Below, one piece after another: positions 34,363-42,730 of a DNA stretch of 64,000 nucleotides. Position numbers and translations under genes: made by a program. This DNA comes from Panacagrimonas sp046594215. Its GTDB lineage: Bacteria > Pseudomonadota > Gammaproteobacteria > Nevskiales > Nevskiaceae. Position 1 is the stretch's first letter. Each line of letters begins with the position of its first letter. The notes under the pieces were generated by a model. The model saw only the letters and a program-made list of their open reading frames with translations, did no database searches and was not told the origin of the DNA. The stretch lies in NCBI GenBank assembly GCA_046594215.1, contig JBKJPX010000108.1, positions 65,537 through 129,536 of the forward strand. The letters are read 5' to 3'.

Positions 34363-35243
34363 TCCGCTGACGCCGACGGGCGCTGCCATTCCGGCGGCGC
34401 CCACAGGTGGCGAAGGCGCAGGGCCAGCGGTCCGCGCGTGAACACGTCGCGCCACATGTCCGCAAACTCGTGGAAGTTCAGCACGAGGAAGTTGGCGCTG
34501 TGCGGCTGGCGCGTGGCGATGCCGTATTCCACTTTCTCCTGCTCTTCCTCGTACGTGCCGAACCAGCGGTCGAACAGGATCAGCACGCCGCCGTAGTTCT
34601 TGTCGATGTACTGCGGGTTGCGGCCGTGGTGCACGCGGTGGTTCGAGGGCGTGTCGAAGGCGTACTCGATCCAGCGCGGAAGCTTGCCCACCGACTCGGT
34701 GTGCACGAAGTACTGGTAACAGAGGTCGACGGCGTAGAGAAAGAACACCACGGCCGGCGACACGCCCAGGAAGATCAGCGGGCAGAAGAACAGCCACCAT
34801 CCCGTGATCGAGTACAGCAGGCTCTGGCGCATGGCGGTCGTGAAGTTCATGCGCTCGCTGCTGTGGTGCACGACGTGCGCGGACCAGAACCATCGCACGC
34901 GGTGGCTCGTGCGATGGAACCAGTAGTAGCAGAACTCCACGCCGACGAAGATCGGCAGGATCGTCCAGCCGTTCACCGGCATGTCGAACAGGCGGTGCTG
35001 GTAGACCCATGCCGTCGCCACGCCCGTCACGAGCAGATGCGCGCCGAGTTCGAACACCTGGTAGCTGCCGCCGAGCGAAAGGTTCGCGACGATGTCGCGC
35101 CAGTCGAATTGAGCACGCTGGCCGCGGCCGCGCATGACCTGCCACTCGATCGCGAAGGCGATGAGGAAGACCGGCGACATGCCGATCAGCAGGACCTGCT
35201 TCCAGTCCACGTCGGGTCCGAGCATCTGTACCAGGTGTTCCAT
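34311..35243 (-). CDS. Fatty acid hydroxylase/sterol desaturase family protein, copy 1
   Basis: 310 residues, integral membrane di-iron enzyme. Histidine boxes: H110-x-x-x-H114 (YYWFHRTSHR), H123-x-x-H126-H127 (AHVVHHSSE) and the third SNHRVHHG further on. Five or so hydrophobic segments surround them. The family hydroxylates or desaturates lipids (sterols, fatty acids, carotenoids, ether lipids). NFTTAMRQSLLYSITGWW after the second box is close to the alkylglycerol monooxygenase-like bacterial group. The substrate is unknown. The C-terminus overlaps the convergent SDR by 52 bases. A shorter relative lies at 62311-63078. Confidence 0.88.
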   Translation of the reverse strand: MEHLVQMLGPDVDWKQVLLIGMSPVFLIAFAIEWQVMRGRGQRAQFDWRDIVANLSLGGSYQVFELGAHLLVTGVATAWVYQHRLFDMPVNGWTILPIFVGVEFCYYWFHRTSHRVRWFWSAHVVHHSSERMNFTTAMRQSLLYSITGWWLFFCPLIFLGVSPAVVFFLYAVDLCYQYFVHTESVGKLPRWIEYAFDTPSNHRVHHGRNPQYIDKNYGGVLILFDRWFGTYEEEQEKVEYGIATRQPHSANFLVLNFHEFADMWRDVFTRGPLALRLRHLWAPPEWQRPSASADHCEMLPPSATRIVPLQ

Positions 35244-35342
35244 CGCACTCGCTCCTCGGTGTTGATCTGATGCCGTGCATGGTCCGCCTGGAACCCCTTC
35301 GAGGGATTGACCACGGTCGCCTAGTTTTTGACACTTCTCGCC

Positions 35343-36368
35343 ATGCCCATCTCCCGCCCGGTTCCCAAACCCGCCCGCGGCGTGGTGCCCGCGAGCTACG
35401 TGCGCCTGCTGTACGAGTACCTGGCCGCGCGCGGCGCCGACGCGCCCAAGCTGCTGGGCGAAGCGGCGCCGGAACCGAACGGGCCGGCGCCGGGGCGCTA
35501 CCCGGTGCAACGCTGGCGCCGGCTGCTGGAGATTGCCGCCGCGCACCTGGACGATGAGGACCTGGGTCTTCATCTTGGCCGCACCGTGACGCCGCGGCAC
35601 TTCGGCGTGATGGGCTACGTGCTGCTCGCCTGCGGCACGCTCGGCGCGGCGCTCACGCGCCTGCACCGCTATCAGCGCCTGGTCTACGACGTCAGCCCCA
35701 TGCGCATCGAGGCCAGCGGCGCGAACGTGACGCTCGAATGGGGCATCGAGAACGGCCAGCCGGGCCGGCTCGTCGACGAAACCGCGATCGCCGCGCTGGT
35801 GCAGTTCGCACGCGACGTCACCGGCTCGGCGGACACGAAGGTCGATGCGGTGCATTTCGTCAACGAACCGCCTCGCTCGATGGCACCGTACCGACGCTAC
35901 TTCGGCGGCGAGGTGCTGTTCGAGCAGGACGCCACGCGCGTGCGTCTGCCGCTATCGCTGCTGGCCAAGCCGCTGCGACAACCGGACGCCGCGCTGCTGG
36001 ACCTGCTGGAACGCCAGGCCGAGTCCCTGCTCGGCGAGCTTCCCGACGCCGGCGATCTCGAGCAGGCCGTGCGGCGCGCCGTGGCGGCGAGCGCGCGCGA
36101 AGGCGAGATCACGCTCGAACGCGTCGCAAGCGCACTGCATACGTCGCCGCGAACCTTGCATCGAAAGCTCGAAGCACTGGACCTGGGTTTCCGCCAACTA
36201 CGCGACGACACGCGCCGGCGTCTCGCCGAGCAGCACCTGGCGGATCCCGGAATCGGCATCGCGGAAGTCGCGCTGCTGCTCGGCTATTCGGAGCAGAGTG
36301 CATTCACCCGCGCATTCGGCCGCTGGACCGGACAGACGCCGCGCGCCTTTCGCAAGGCCAGCGGTTAG
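35343..36368 (+). CDS. AraC-family regulator with arabinose-binding-like N-terminus
   Basis: 341 residues. The N-terminal half (about 22-205) belongs to the PF12625-type ligand domain: RYPVQRWRRLLEIAAAHLDD, GLHLGRTVTPRHFGVMGYVL and LLACGTLGAALTRLHRYQRL. The C-terminal AraC DNA-binding domain includes LERVASALHTSPRTLHRKLE and IAEVALLLGYSEQSAFTRAF followed by GRWTGQTPRAFR. Members of this group (OruR/ArgR/VirF-like) sense unknown small molecules and activate nearby catabolic genes. It diverges from the fatty acid hydroxylase gene (99 bp), a probable target, and is followed by CinA on the same strand. Confidence 0.9.
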   Translation: MPISRPVPKPARGVVPASYVRLLYEYLAARGADAPKLLGEAAPEPNGPAPGRYPVQRWRRLLEIAAAHLDDEDLGLHLGRTVTPRHFGVMGYVLLACGTLGAALTRLHRYQRLVYDVSPMRIEASGANVTLEWGIENGQPGRLVDETAIAALVQFARDVTGSADTKVDAVHFVNEPPRSMAPYRRYFGGEVLFEQDATRVRLPLSLLAKPLRQPDAALLDLLERQAESLLGELPDAGDLEQAVRRAVAASAREGEITLERVASALHTSPRTLHRKLEALDLGFRQLRDDTRRRLAEQHLADPGIGIAEVALLLGYSEQSAFTRAFGRWTGQTPRAFRKASG

Positions 36369-36406
36369 GCTCGACCTTCTTTTGACCTTCCTCACGGAGT
36401 CCGGCA

Positions 36407-36910
36407 ATGCACGATCTACTGGCGATGGGCGAACGCGCGGGCGCGCTGCTGAAAGCGCGCGGCGAAAAGATCGTGATCGCCGAAACCTCGGCCGGCGGCC
36501 TGGTCAGCGCGAGCCTGCTCGCCGTGCCCGGCGCCTCGGCTTATTACGTCGGTGGCGTGATCACCTACTCGCTCGATTCGATCAAGTCGCTGGTCCACCT
36601 CGACATGAAGGAGTTGCGCAAGCAGCAGGGCATTCGCTCCAGCTCCGAGCCCTACGCGGAGATCCTGTGCCGCGCGATGCTCGCGAAGCACGAGGGCGTG
36701 ACCTGGGGTCTATCCGAAACCGGCGCGGCAGGCCCGCCGAATCCTTATGGCGATCCTTCGGGCCACACCTGCATGGCGATCACCGGGCCAGTGAACCTCG
36801 TGCGCACGCTGCGCACGGGCAAAGAGGATCGCGTCGAGAACATGTGGGCGTTCGCGAACGCGACGCTGGCCTTGCTCGTGGAGGCGCTGGAGACCGCGTC
36901 GAAAAAGTAG
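36407..36910 (+). CDS. CinA C-terminal domain protein (NMN-amidase-like)
   Basis: 167 residues, a single CinA C-terminal domain. The family deamidates nicotinamide mononucleotide (PncC) or has lost activity. VIAETSAGGLVSASLLAVPGAS holds the family loop, with SAGG in place of the usual TxGG of the active site (E. coli PncC has ESCTGG), and VGGVITYSLDSIK and LSETGAAGPPNPYGDPSGHT follow. The change from SCTGG to TSAGG removes a conserved Cys, so activity is uncertain. It lies 38 bp after araC on the same strand, but with its own GGAGTCCG ribosome site. A composite inverted repeat separates it from the convergent purL. Confidence 0.8.
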   Translation: MHDLLAMGERAGALLKARGEKIVIAETSAGGLVSASLLAVPGASAYYVGGVITYSLDSIKSLVHLDMKELRKQQGIRSSSEPYAEILCRAMLAKHEGVTWGLSETGAAGPPNPYGDPSGHTCMAITGPVNLVRTLRTGKEDRVENMWAFANATLALLVEALETASKK

Positions 36911-36923
36911 CCCGCGTAAAGTT

Positions 36924-37026
36924 GGGGTGAGCTTGCCAACCCCGACGGTCTCGGCACGAATGCACCGGACCGCCTCGGCCAGACCCCCGCGCCGTGACTG
37001 CGGCGCGTCGGGGGGAAGCTCACCCC
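36924..37026. terminator. Composite inverted repeat between cinA-like gene and purL
   Basis: Outer arms GGGGTGAGCTT (36924-36934) and AAGCTCACCCC (37016-37026), perfect 11 bp with 81 bases between; inside, CGCGCCG (36988-36994) pairs with CGGCGCG (37001-37007) over a six-base loop. It fills the gap between two converging genes, so a bidirectional terminator is the simplest reading. Confidence 0.5.
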
Positions 37027-37037
37027 ACGGCGCGACG

Positions 37038-40000
37038 TCAGGCCAGCCAGCTTCGCGCGTTCTCGAAGATCCGGAACCAGGGCGTGCGCGGGCCGCGCGT
37101 CGCGTCGGGCCACCACGATCCCGTGACGCCGTGGATCGTGCGCTCCGGGTGCGGCATCAGGATCGTCACGCGCCCGTCCTCGTTGCAGATCGCCGTCACG
37201 CCCGAAGGTGATCCGTTCGGATTCGCCGGGTAGCGCGCCGCGACGTCGCCCTGGCTGTCGACGAAGCGCATCGCGACCTGGCCGTTGTCCTTCACCGCCG
37301 CCAGGTTCGCGTCGGTGCGGAATTCGGCGCGGCCCTCACCGTGTGCCACGGCGATGGGCATGCGCGAACCCGCCATGCCGGCGAACAGGATCGACTTCGA
37401 TTCGAGCACCTCGACCATCGTCCAGCGCGCCTCGAACTGCTCGGAGCGATTGCGGCGGAACATCGGCCAGCGAGAAGCGCCCGGCACCAGTTCCTGCAGC
37501 GCAGCGAACATCTGGCAGCCGTTGCAGACGCCGAGCGCGAACTTCGAGGTGTCGGCAAGGAAGGTCTGGAACTCGTCGCGACCCCGCGCGTTGAACAGGA
37601 TGGTCTTGGCCCAGCCCTGTCCGGCGCCGAGCACGTCGCCGTAGGAGAAGCCGCCGCAGGCCACGAGGCCCTGGAACGTCGACAGCGAGACGCGAGCCTC
37701 GAGGATGTCGGACATGTGCACATCGACCGACTCGAAGCCGGCGGCGTGGAAGGCGTAGGCCATTTCGGACTGACCGTTGACGCCCTGCTCGCGCAGGACC
37801 GCCACGCGCGGGCGACGCTTCGTGGCCGGGACCGCGCGCGACGCCGGATCAAAGCTCAGCGAAACGCCGAGGCCGGCGTCGCTGAAACGGCCTGCCGATT
37901 CGAATTCCTCGTCGACGCAGGCCGGGTTGTCGCGCAGGCGCGCGATGCGATAGCTGGTCTCGAACCACGCGCGGTACAAGGTGCTGCGCGACTCGTCGAG
38001 CAGGGGCGCCTTGCCGCCCGGATTCTCGATGACGATGCGATCGTCCTCGTTGGGCGTGCCCACTCGCAGCGCGTGCAATCCGAGCGCAAGGCAGTCACCG
38101 ATCAGCGCCTCGACGTCGCCGGCACGCACCTGCAGCACCAGGCCCAGCTCCTCGGCGAACCAGCCCGGCACGTCCAGTCCACCCGCGCGCAGGCCACAGT
38201 GACCGGCGAAGGCCATCTCGCACAGGGTCACCAGCAGGCCTCCATCGGAACGATCGTGGCAGGCCAGCACGCGGCCCTCGCCGTTCCAGCGCTGCACGAG
38301 TTCGAACGCGGACTTGAGCTTCGCAGGATCGTCGAGGTCGGGGGGCGTCTCGCCGAGTTGCGAATACACCTGCGTCAGGATCGAGCCGCCCAGCCGGTTC
38401 CTGCCGCCGCCGACGTCGATCAGCACGAGCGCGGTCGGACCTGCGTCCAGGCGCAGCTGCGGCGTCAGCGAGGCGCGCACGTCGACCACGGGCGCGAAGG
38501 CCGTGATGATCAGCGACAGCGGTGCGGTCTGCGTATGGGAACCCGCCTCGTCCGTCCATACCGACTTCATCGACAACGAGTCCTTGCCCACCGGGATCGC
38601 GATACCGAGCGCGGGGCAAAGCTCCACGCCCACCGCCCTGACCGTGTCGAACAGGCGCGCGTCCTCGTCACCGTGCCCACAGGCCGCCATCCAGTTAGCC
38701 GACAGGCGAACGTCGGACAGCGCACCGATGCGCGCCGACGCGATGTTCGTGATGGCCTCGCCCACGGCCATTCGACCGGACGCCGGCGCGTCGAGCAGCG
38801 CGAGCACCGGGCGCTCGCCCATGCTCATTGCTTCGCCCGTGATCGCCTCGAACCCGCTCGCCGTCACCGCGCAATCGGCCACCGGCACCTGCCAGGGACC
38901 GACCATCTGGTCGCGCACGGTGAGACCTCCGACCGTGCGATCGCCGATCGTGATCAGGAACTGCTTGCTCGCGACCGCCGGGTGCTGCAGCACCCGGCGC
39001 GCGGCGTCCTCGAAATTCTCCGGCATCGCAAACGGCACCGCGGCCGCCGCGGCGCGCTGCGTGGTCCGTCGCATGCGCGGCGGTTTGCCGAGCAGCACGG
39101 GCATCGGCATGTCGACCGGACAGCTGCCGTCCGCGTCTTCGACGATGAGCTGGCGCTCGGCGGTGGCGGTGCCGACGACGGCCATCGGGCAGCGCTCGCG
39201 CGCGCAGAATCGCTGCAGCACCGCGACGCCCTCGGGACGCACCGCCAGGACGTAGCGCTCCTGCGATTCGTTGCACCAGATTTCCATCGGAGACAGCGCG
39301 GGGTCGGCGCTGAGCACGCTGCGCAGGCGGAAGTGGCCGCCGCGATCGTCCGCGTGCACGAGTTCCGGCAGCGCGTTGGAGATGCCGCCGGCGCCGACGT
39401 CGTGCACGGACAGGATCGGGTTCTTCTCGCCCAGCGCCCAGCAGGCGTCGACGACTTCCTGGCAGCGACGTTCGAGCTCGGGATTGGCGCGCTGCACGGA
39501 GGCGTAGTCCAGCGCCTCGCTCGACGCACCCGTGGCCATCGAACTCGCGGCGCCGCCGCCCAGGCCGATCAGCATCGCGGGGCCACCGAGCACGATCAGC
39601 TGCGCGCCCTCGACGACCTTCATCTTCTCGACGTGCTGGCGGCGGATGTTGCCGTAGCCGCCCGCGATCATGATCGGCTTGTGGAAGCCGCGGTTGCGGC
39701 CATCGGGCGCGATCGCCTCGAAGCTGCGGAAGTAGCCGGCGAGGTTGGGTCGGCCGAACTCGTTGTTGTAGGCCGCTGCGCCGATCGGCGCCTCGAGCAT
39801 GATGTTCAGCGCGCTGGCCATGCGCGGTGGGCGCGACAGGTGCGCCGGCGACACGGTGCCTGAGCGTAGCGAGGTGGGTGCGGAAGCCGGCGCAGGGCCC
39901 GCTCCCGGCACCCATTGCTGCGCAAACACCGTGTCAGCGGGCCCCTCCCAGGGCTGCACGAAGCCGGGTATCCGCAGGTTCGCGACCGTGAACCCGCAAA

Positions 40001-40964
40001 GGCCGGCCTTGGGCTTGCCGCCGCGGCCGGTCGCAGCCTCGTCGCGAATCTCGCCGCCGGCGCCGGTCGCGGCGCCCGGATGCGGCGAAATGCCGGTCGG
40101 ATGGTTATGCGTCTCCACCTTCATCAGGATGTCGACCGCCTCGTCATGCGCGCGCCAGCTGTGATCGCTCTCGGCGAACCAGCGCATCGCGTCGTGCCCT
40201 TCGATCACGGCCGAGTTGTCGGAGTACGCCGACAGCACGCCCTGCGGAGAAGCCTTGTGGGATTCCTTGATCATCTGGAACAGCGACAGCGGCTGGACCA
40301 CGTCGTCGACCGTGAACTCGGCGTTGAAGATCTTGTGCCGGCAGTGCTCGGAGTTGACCTGCGCGAACATCATCAGCTCGGCGTCGCTCGGGTCCTGCTT
40401 GGACGCCAGCGCGTGCTGCACGAGGTAGTCGATCTCCTCCGCGGACAGCGCCAGGCCCCATTCGCGGTTGGCGGCAACCAGCGCGTCGCGCCCACCCACC
40501 AGCACCGGCACGCGCCGCAGCGGACGCGGCGACTGCGTGTCGAACACGTGCACGAGCTGCGCGGCATCGGTCAGCACCGATTCCATCATCGGGTCGTGCA
40601 GGTCGGCGTGCGCCTCCGGCGGCAACTGGTCGATGCCCTGCGGCACCACCACGCGCGCCAGTTCCACGCGCTGTACCCGGTCCAGGCCGCAGACCCGCGC
40701 GATGTCGGTCGCCTTGCTGCTCCACGGCGACACGGTACCCAGGCGCGGCACCACGAACACGCGACCTATTCCATCCGGTAGCGAGACCGGACCCTCGCCC
40801 AGCAGACGTCGCAACGCGGACGGATCGGCCTCCCCCTGGACCAGGAAGAAGTCCTGCACCAGCAGGCCGGTGAGGCCGGGCGCCTTGGGCGCCAGGCGCT
40901 CGAGCAGCCGCGCAATGCGGAATGCGGAAAGACGCGCGGCCGAGGGAACGACGTGTACGGTCAT
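37038..40964 (-). CDS. purL: Phosphoribosylformylglycinamidine synthase (FGAM synthase)
   Basis: 1308 residues, the large single-chain form of gamma- and betaproteobacteria (E. coli 1295). Converts FGAR to FGAM in purine synthesis. N-terminal part, two AIRS-type domains (AEFTVDDVVQPLSLFQMIKE, SHKASPQGVLSAYSDNSAVI, KVETHNHPTGISPHPGAATG, GGPAMLIGLGGGAASSMATG, SVHDVGAGGISNALPELV, CNESQERYVLAV) and a C-terminal glutaminase with the nucleophile Cys in GVCNGCQMF, VAHGEGRAEF and MPHPERT. It contains an in-frame insertion of about 33 residues in the first synthase half (see separate entry). Cytoplasmic. It stands alone on the minus strand 130 bp after the MBL gene. Confidence 0.97.
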   Translation of the reverse strand: MTVHVVPSAARLSAFRIARLLERLAPKAPGLTGLLVQDFFLVQGEADPSALRRLLGEGPVSLPDGIGRVFVVPRLGTVSPWSSKATDIARVCGLDRVQRVELARVVVPQGIDQLPPEAHADLHDPMMESVLTDAAQLVHVFDTQSPRPLRRVPVLVGGRDALVAANREWGLALSAEEIDYLVQHALASKQDPSDAELMMFAQVNSEHCRHKIFNAEFTVDDVVQPLSLFQMIKESHKASPQGVLSAYSDNSAVIEGHDAMRWFAESDHSWRAHDEAVDILMKVETHNHPTGISPHPGAATGAGGEIRDEAATGRGGKPKAGLCGFTVANLRIPGFVQPWEGPADTVFAQQWVPGAGPAPASAPTSLRSGTVSPAHLSRPPRMASALNIMLEAPIGAAAYNNEFGRPNLAGYFRSFEAIAPDGRNRGFHKPIMIAGGYGNIRRQHVEKMKVVEGAQLIVLGGPAMLIGLGGGAASSMATGASSEALDYASVQRANPELERRCQEVVDACWALGEKNPILSVHDVGAGGISNALPELVHADDRGGHFRLRSVLSADPALSPMEIWCNESQERYVLAVRPEGVAVLQRFCARERCPMAVVGTATAERQLIVEDADGSCPVDMPMPVLLGKPPRMRRTTQRAAAAAVPFAMPENFEDAARRVLQHPAVASKQFLITIGDRTVGGLTVRDQMVGPWQVPVADCAVTASGFEAITGEAMSMGERPVLALLDAPASGRMAVGEAITNIASARIGALSDVRLSANWMAACGHGDEDARLFDTVRAVGVELCPALGIAIPVGKDSLSMKSVWTDEAGSHTQTAPLSLIITAFAPVVDVRASLTPQLRLDAGPTALVLIDVGGGRNRLGGSILTQVYSQLGETPPDLDDPAKLKSAFELVQRWNGEGRVLACHDRSDGGLLVTLCEMAFAGHCGLRAGGLDVPGWFAEELGLVLQVRAGDVEALIGDCLALGLHALRVGTPNEDDRIVIENPGGKAPLLDESRSTLYRAWFETSYRIARLRDNPACVDEEFESAGRFSDAGLGVSLSFDPASRAVPATKRRPRVAVLREQGVNGQSEMAYAFHAAGFESVDVHMSDILEARVSLSTFQGLVACGGFSYGDVLGAGQGWAKTILFNARGRDEFQTFLADTSKFALGVCNGCQMFAALQELVPGASRWPMFRRNRSEQFEARWTMVEVLESKSILFAGMAGSRMPIAVAHGEGRAEFRTDANLAAVKDNGQVAMRFVDSQGDVAARYPANPNGSPSGVTAICNEDGRVTILMPHPERTIHGVTGSWWPDATRGPRTPWFRIFENARSWLA
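39841..39944 (-). repeat. Palindrome-rich in-frame insertion in purL
   Basis: This segment encodes roughly VFAQQWVPGAGPAPASAP onward in place of a three-residue gap in E. coli PurL (between FEQPWE and KPERI), about 33 extra residues. It carries three inverted repeats: 39841-39849/39886-39894 (TGCGCCGGC), 39850-39858/39927-39935 (GACACGGTG) and 39895-39902/39937-39944 (GGGCCCGC). The flanking purL sequence is not palindromic. It looks like a small inserted palindromic element tolerated in frame. Confidence 0.6.
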
Positions 40965-41094
40965 GGCGACGCGTAAGGTGAGCGACGCGGGAGGGAGCGG
41001 AATTTTACCGGGAAGGGTTCCGGGCGGGCGTCTTTTCTTTCTTCCGAATAGGCGCCGTCTGTGCGATTTGCGCCCCTCGCCCCGCGACAGCGTT

Positions 41095-41865
41095 TCAGGC
41101 GACGTACCGCCAGCCCGACGTCCGATCCTGCTCCGCGCACACGCACCAGTCCGGGTCCTCGTCCAGCGCCTGGCAGATCGCGGCCCGCGCCAGCGCCGGC
41201 GTGTTGTTCTTCTCGGACAGGTGTGTCAGCACCAGCGTCCGCAGCCGCGAGCGGTCCATCGCGCGCAGCAGGCCGGCGGCCTGCGCGTTGGACAAGTGGC
41301 CCCAGTCGCCGCCGACGCGCCGCTTCAGGCTTTCCGGGTAGGGCCCGGCGGCGAGCATCGCGGCGTCGTGGTTGCACTCCAGCAGCAGGGCGTCGCAGGC
41401 ATCGAGACTGCGCGCGACGTGGGGCGTGATGCGGCCCAGGTCCGACACGATCCCCAGCCGGTGGCCGCCGTGGGCGAAGGCGAACTGACAGGGCTCGCGT
41501 GCGTCATGCGGCACCGGGAAGGGCTGCACCTGGATCTCACCGAGCGTGAAAACTTCGTGCGGCGAGACCCGGAAAAGCGTGCAGCCGTCCCAGTCGTCGC
41601 GCGCCGCGGCGGTGCCGTGGGTCAGGTACACCGGGATCGAGTAGGCCCGCGCCAGGCGCGCCACGCCACCGATATGGTCAGTGTGCTCGTGCGTGACCAG
41701 GATGGCGTCGAGGCTGGCCGGGTCGAAACCGATCCCTTGCGCCCGGGCGCCGATCTCGCGAACGGCGAAGCCGCAGTCCACCAGCAGGCGCGTCGCACCG
41801 CCCTCCACCACCGTGGCGTTGCCGCGGCTGCCACTGCCGAGCAGGGCGAAGCGGAAGGCGCTCAT
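41095..41865 (-). CDS. MBL-fold hydrolase (WalJ/YycJ-like)
   Basis: 256 residues. Metallo-beta-lactamase fold with the dinuclear metal motif H59-E-H61-T-D63-H64 in VTHEHTDHIGG, later LTHG, FPVPHDAREPCQF, GIVSDLG and LVLTHLSEKNN. The layout of short N-terminal SGSRGNATVVEGG matches YycJ/WalJ proteins, single-strand DNA or RNA nucleases-related enzymes of uncertain substrate. No signal peptide. It follows the DUF1820 gene by 10 bp and precedes purL by 130 bp on the same strand, so DUF1820 and MBL form an operon. Confidence 0.88.
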   Translation of the reverse strand: MSAFRFALLGSGSRGNATVVEGGATRLLVDCGFAVREIGARAQGIGFDPASLDAILVTHEHTDHIGGVARLARAYSIPVYLTHGTAAARDDWDGCTLFRVSPHEVFTLGEIQVQPFPVPHDAREPCQFAFAHGGHRLGIVSDLGRITPHVARSLDACDALLLECNHDAAMLAAGPYPESLKRRVGGDWGHLSNAQAAGLLRAMDRSRLRTLVLTHLSEKNNTPALARAAICQALDEDPDWCVCAEQDRTSGWRYVA

Positions 41866-41875
41866 CGGCCGGAAC

Positions 41876-42205
41876 TCAGTTCTTCGTGTCGGTGCCGCCC
41901 ATCATCATCGGGAAGGCCAGGACCTTGTCGCCGCCGGCGCTGATGCGCGCAGGGCCAGCCTTGGTGACCTCGTCGATCCGGATGACGCAGTGCAAGGGCA
42001 CGTAGAAGCGCTCCACACCCTCGAATTCGGTCTTCAGCTTCTCCTCCGAGGTATCCACGACCAGCGTCGACTTCTCGCCGAAGACCAGCCTCTCCACTTC
42101 CACGAATCCCGGCATGCCGCCGTGGCTCACGCCCTTGGCGTAGATCTCGTACACCTTCCCCTGGTTGTGGAAGCTGATGCGGTACAGCTGGGATTTGCTG
42201 GGCAT
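41876..42205 (-). CDS. DUF1820 family protein
   Basis: 109 residues. LYRISFHNQGKVYEIYAKGV, FVEVERLVFGEKSTLVVDTSEE and FYVPLHCVIRIDEVTKAGPA fit the DUF1820 family, which is frequent in gammaproteobacteria. It is a small all-beta cytoplasmic protein; the function is unknown, although some members were reported near virulence genes, which proves nothing here. Ends 10 bp before the MBL-fold gene. The upstream 525 bp carry no gene. Confidence 0.88.
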   Translation of the reverse strand: MPSKSQLYRISFHNQGKVYEIYAKGVSHGGMPGFVEVERLVFGEKSTLVVDTSEEKLKTEFEGVERFYVPLHCVIRIDEVTKAGPARISAGGDKVLAFPMMMGGTDTKN

Positions 42206-42730
42206 TAGGGGCGCGCGAGGTCCGGTGGAGAAGGCGGTTGGAGATTATCGAAGCCCGCAGCCGACGCAGGCAAACAACAGGATGCGCGCACCGTCGATCG
42301 ATTGCAGCGCGCCGTTCATCGGCCGTCGTCTCCAAATTAGGAGACCGAGAGAACGCGGCCAGCCGCGGCCCGACGATCGGCCACACCTGCATCCTGCGCC
42401 CCCACCGCGAGCTGCGACAGATCACGCTGCCAGGCAGATCTCGACGTCGAGCCGGACAAGCCGAACCTGCTGCTGGCAGGTGATAGCAGCGGCTTTCGCG
42501 GCCAAAAAACGCCTTATCCATCGCAGCGGACGGCTGGTGAACGTGCAGCTGGACGAGCCCCCCGGTCCGCGACCACCCCGGCGAGCCCTGCATTCCATGC
42601 TGTACGTGCAGGACATCGGGGCTCGTGCAACCGAGAGCGAAAGGGCTCGGCGAGCGGCACGCCAGCGCCCTGGGCGCCGCCCGGACACCGGGCCGGCCGG
42701 GCGAAGGTTGCACGCTATAAACTCGCGGCC
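42206..42730. other. 525-bp intergenic region without a gene
   Basis: Lies between the divergent DUF1820 and GAF-GGDEF genes. I searched for tRNA, rnpB, SRP, 6S and tmRNA signatures on both strands and saw none. It contains a perfect operator-like palindrome at 42328-42345 (GTCTCC, AAATTA, GGAGAC) and a CCGAG/CTCGG hairpin near 42632, and its right end has TATAAA at 42716-42721. The length and structured spots leave room for a small RNA or complex promoter, but nothing is proved. Confidence 0.6.
42328..42345. promoter_or_regulatory. Operator-like palindrome in the long gap
   Basis: GTCTCC, six AT bases AAATTA, GGAGAC. Perfect arms around an AT-rich centre in GC-rich DNA, 122 bp upstream of the DUF1820 start and about 400 bp from the GAF-GGDEF start. 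Confidence 0.35.

Noticed and set aside
37341..39863. 840-codon open frame antisense to purL
   Set aside because: It is rich in Arg/His/Ala/Gly and has no domain; it exists because stop codons are rare opposite a GC-rich gene.
42206..42730. rnpB, tmRNA, SRP or 6S RNA in the long gap
   Set aside because: No signature stretch of any of these could be found on either strand.
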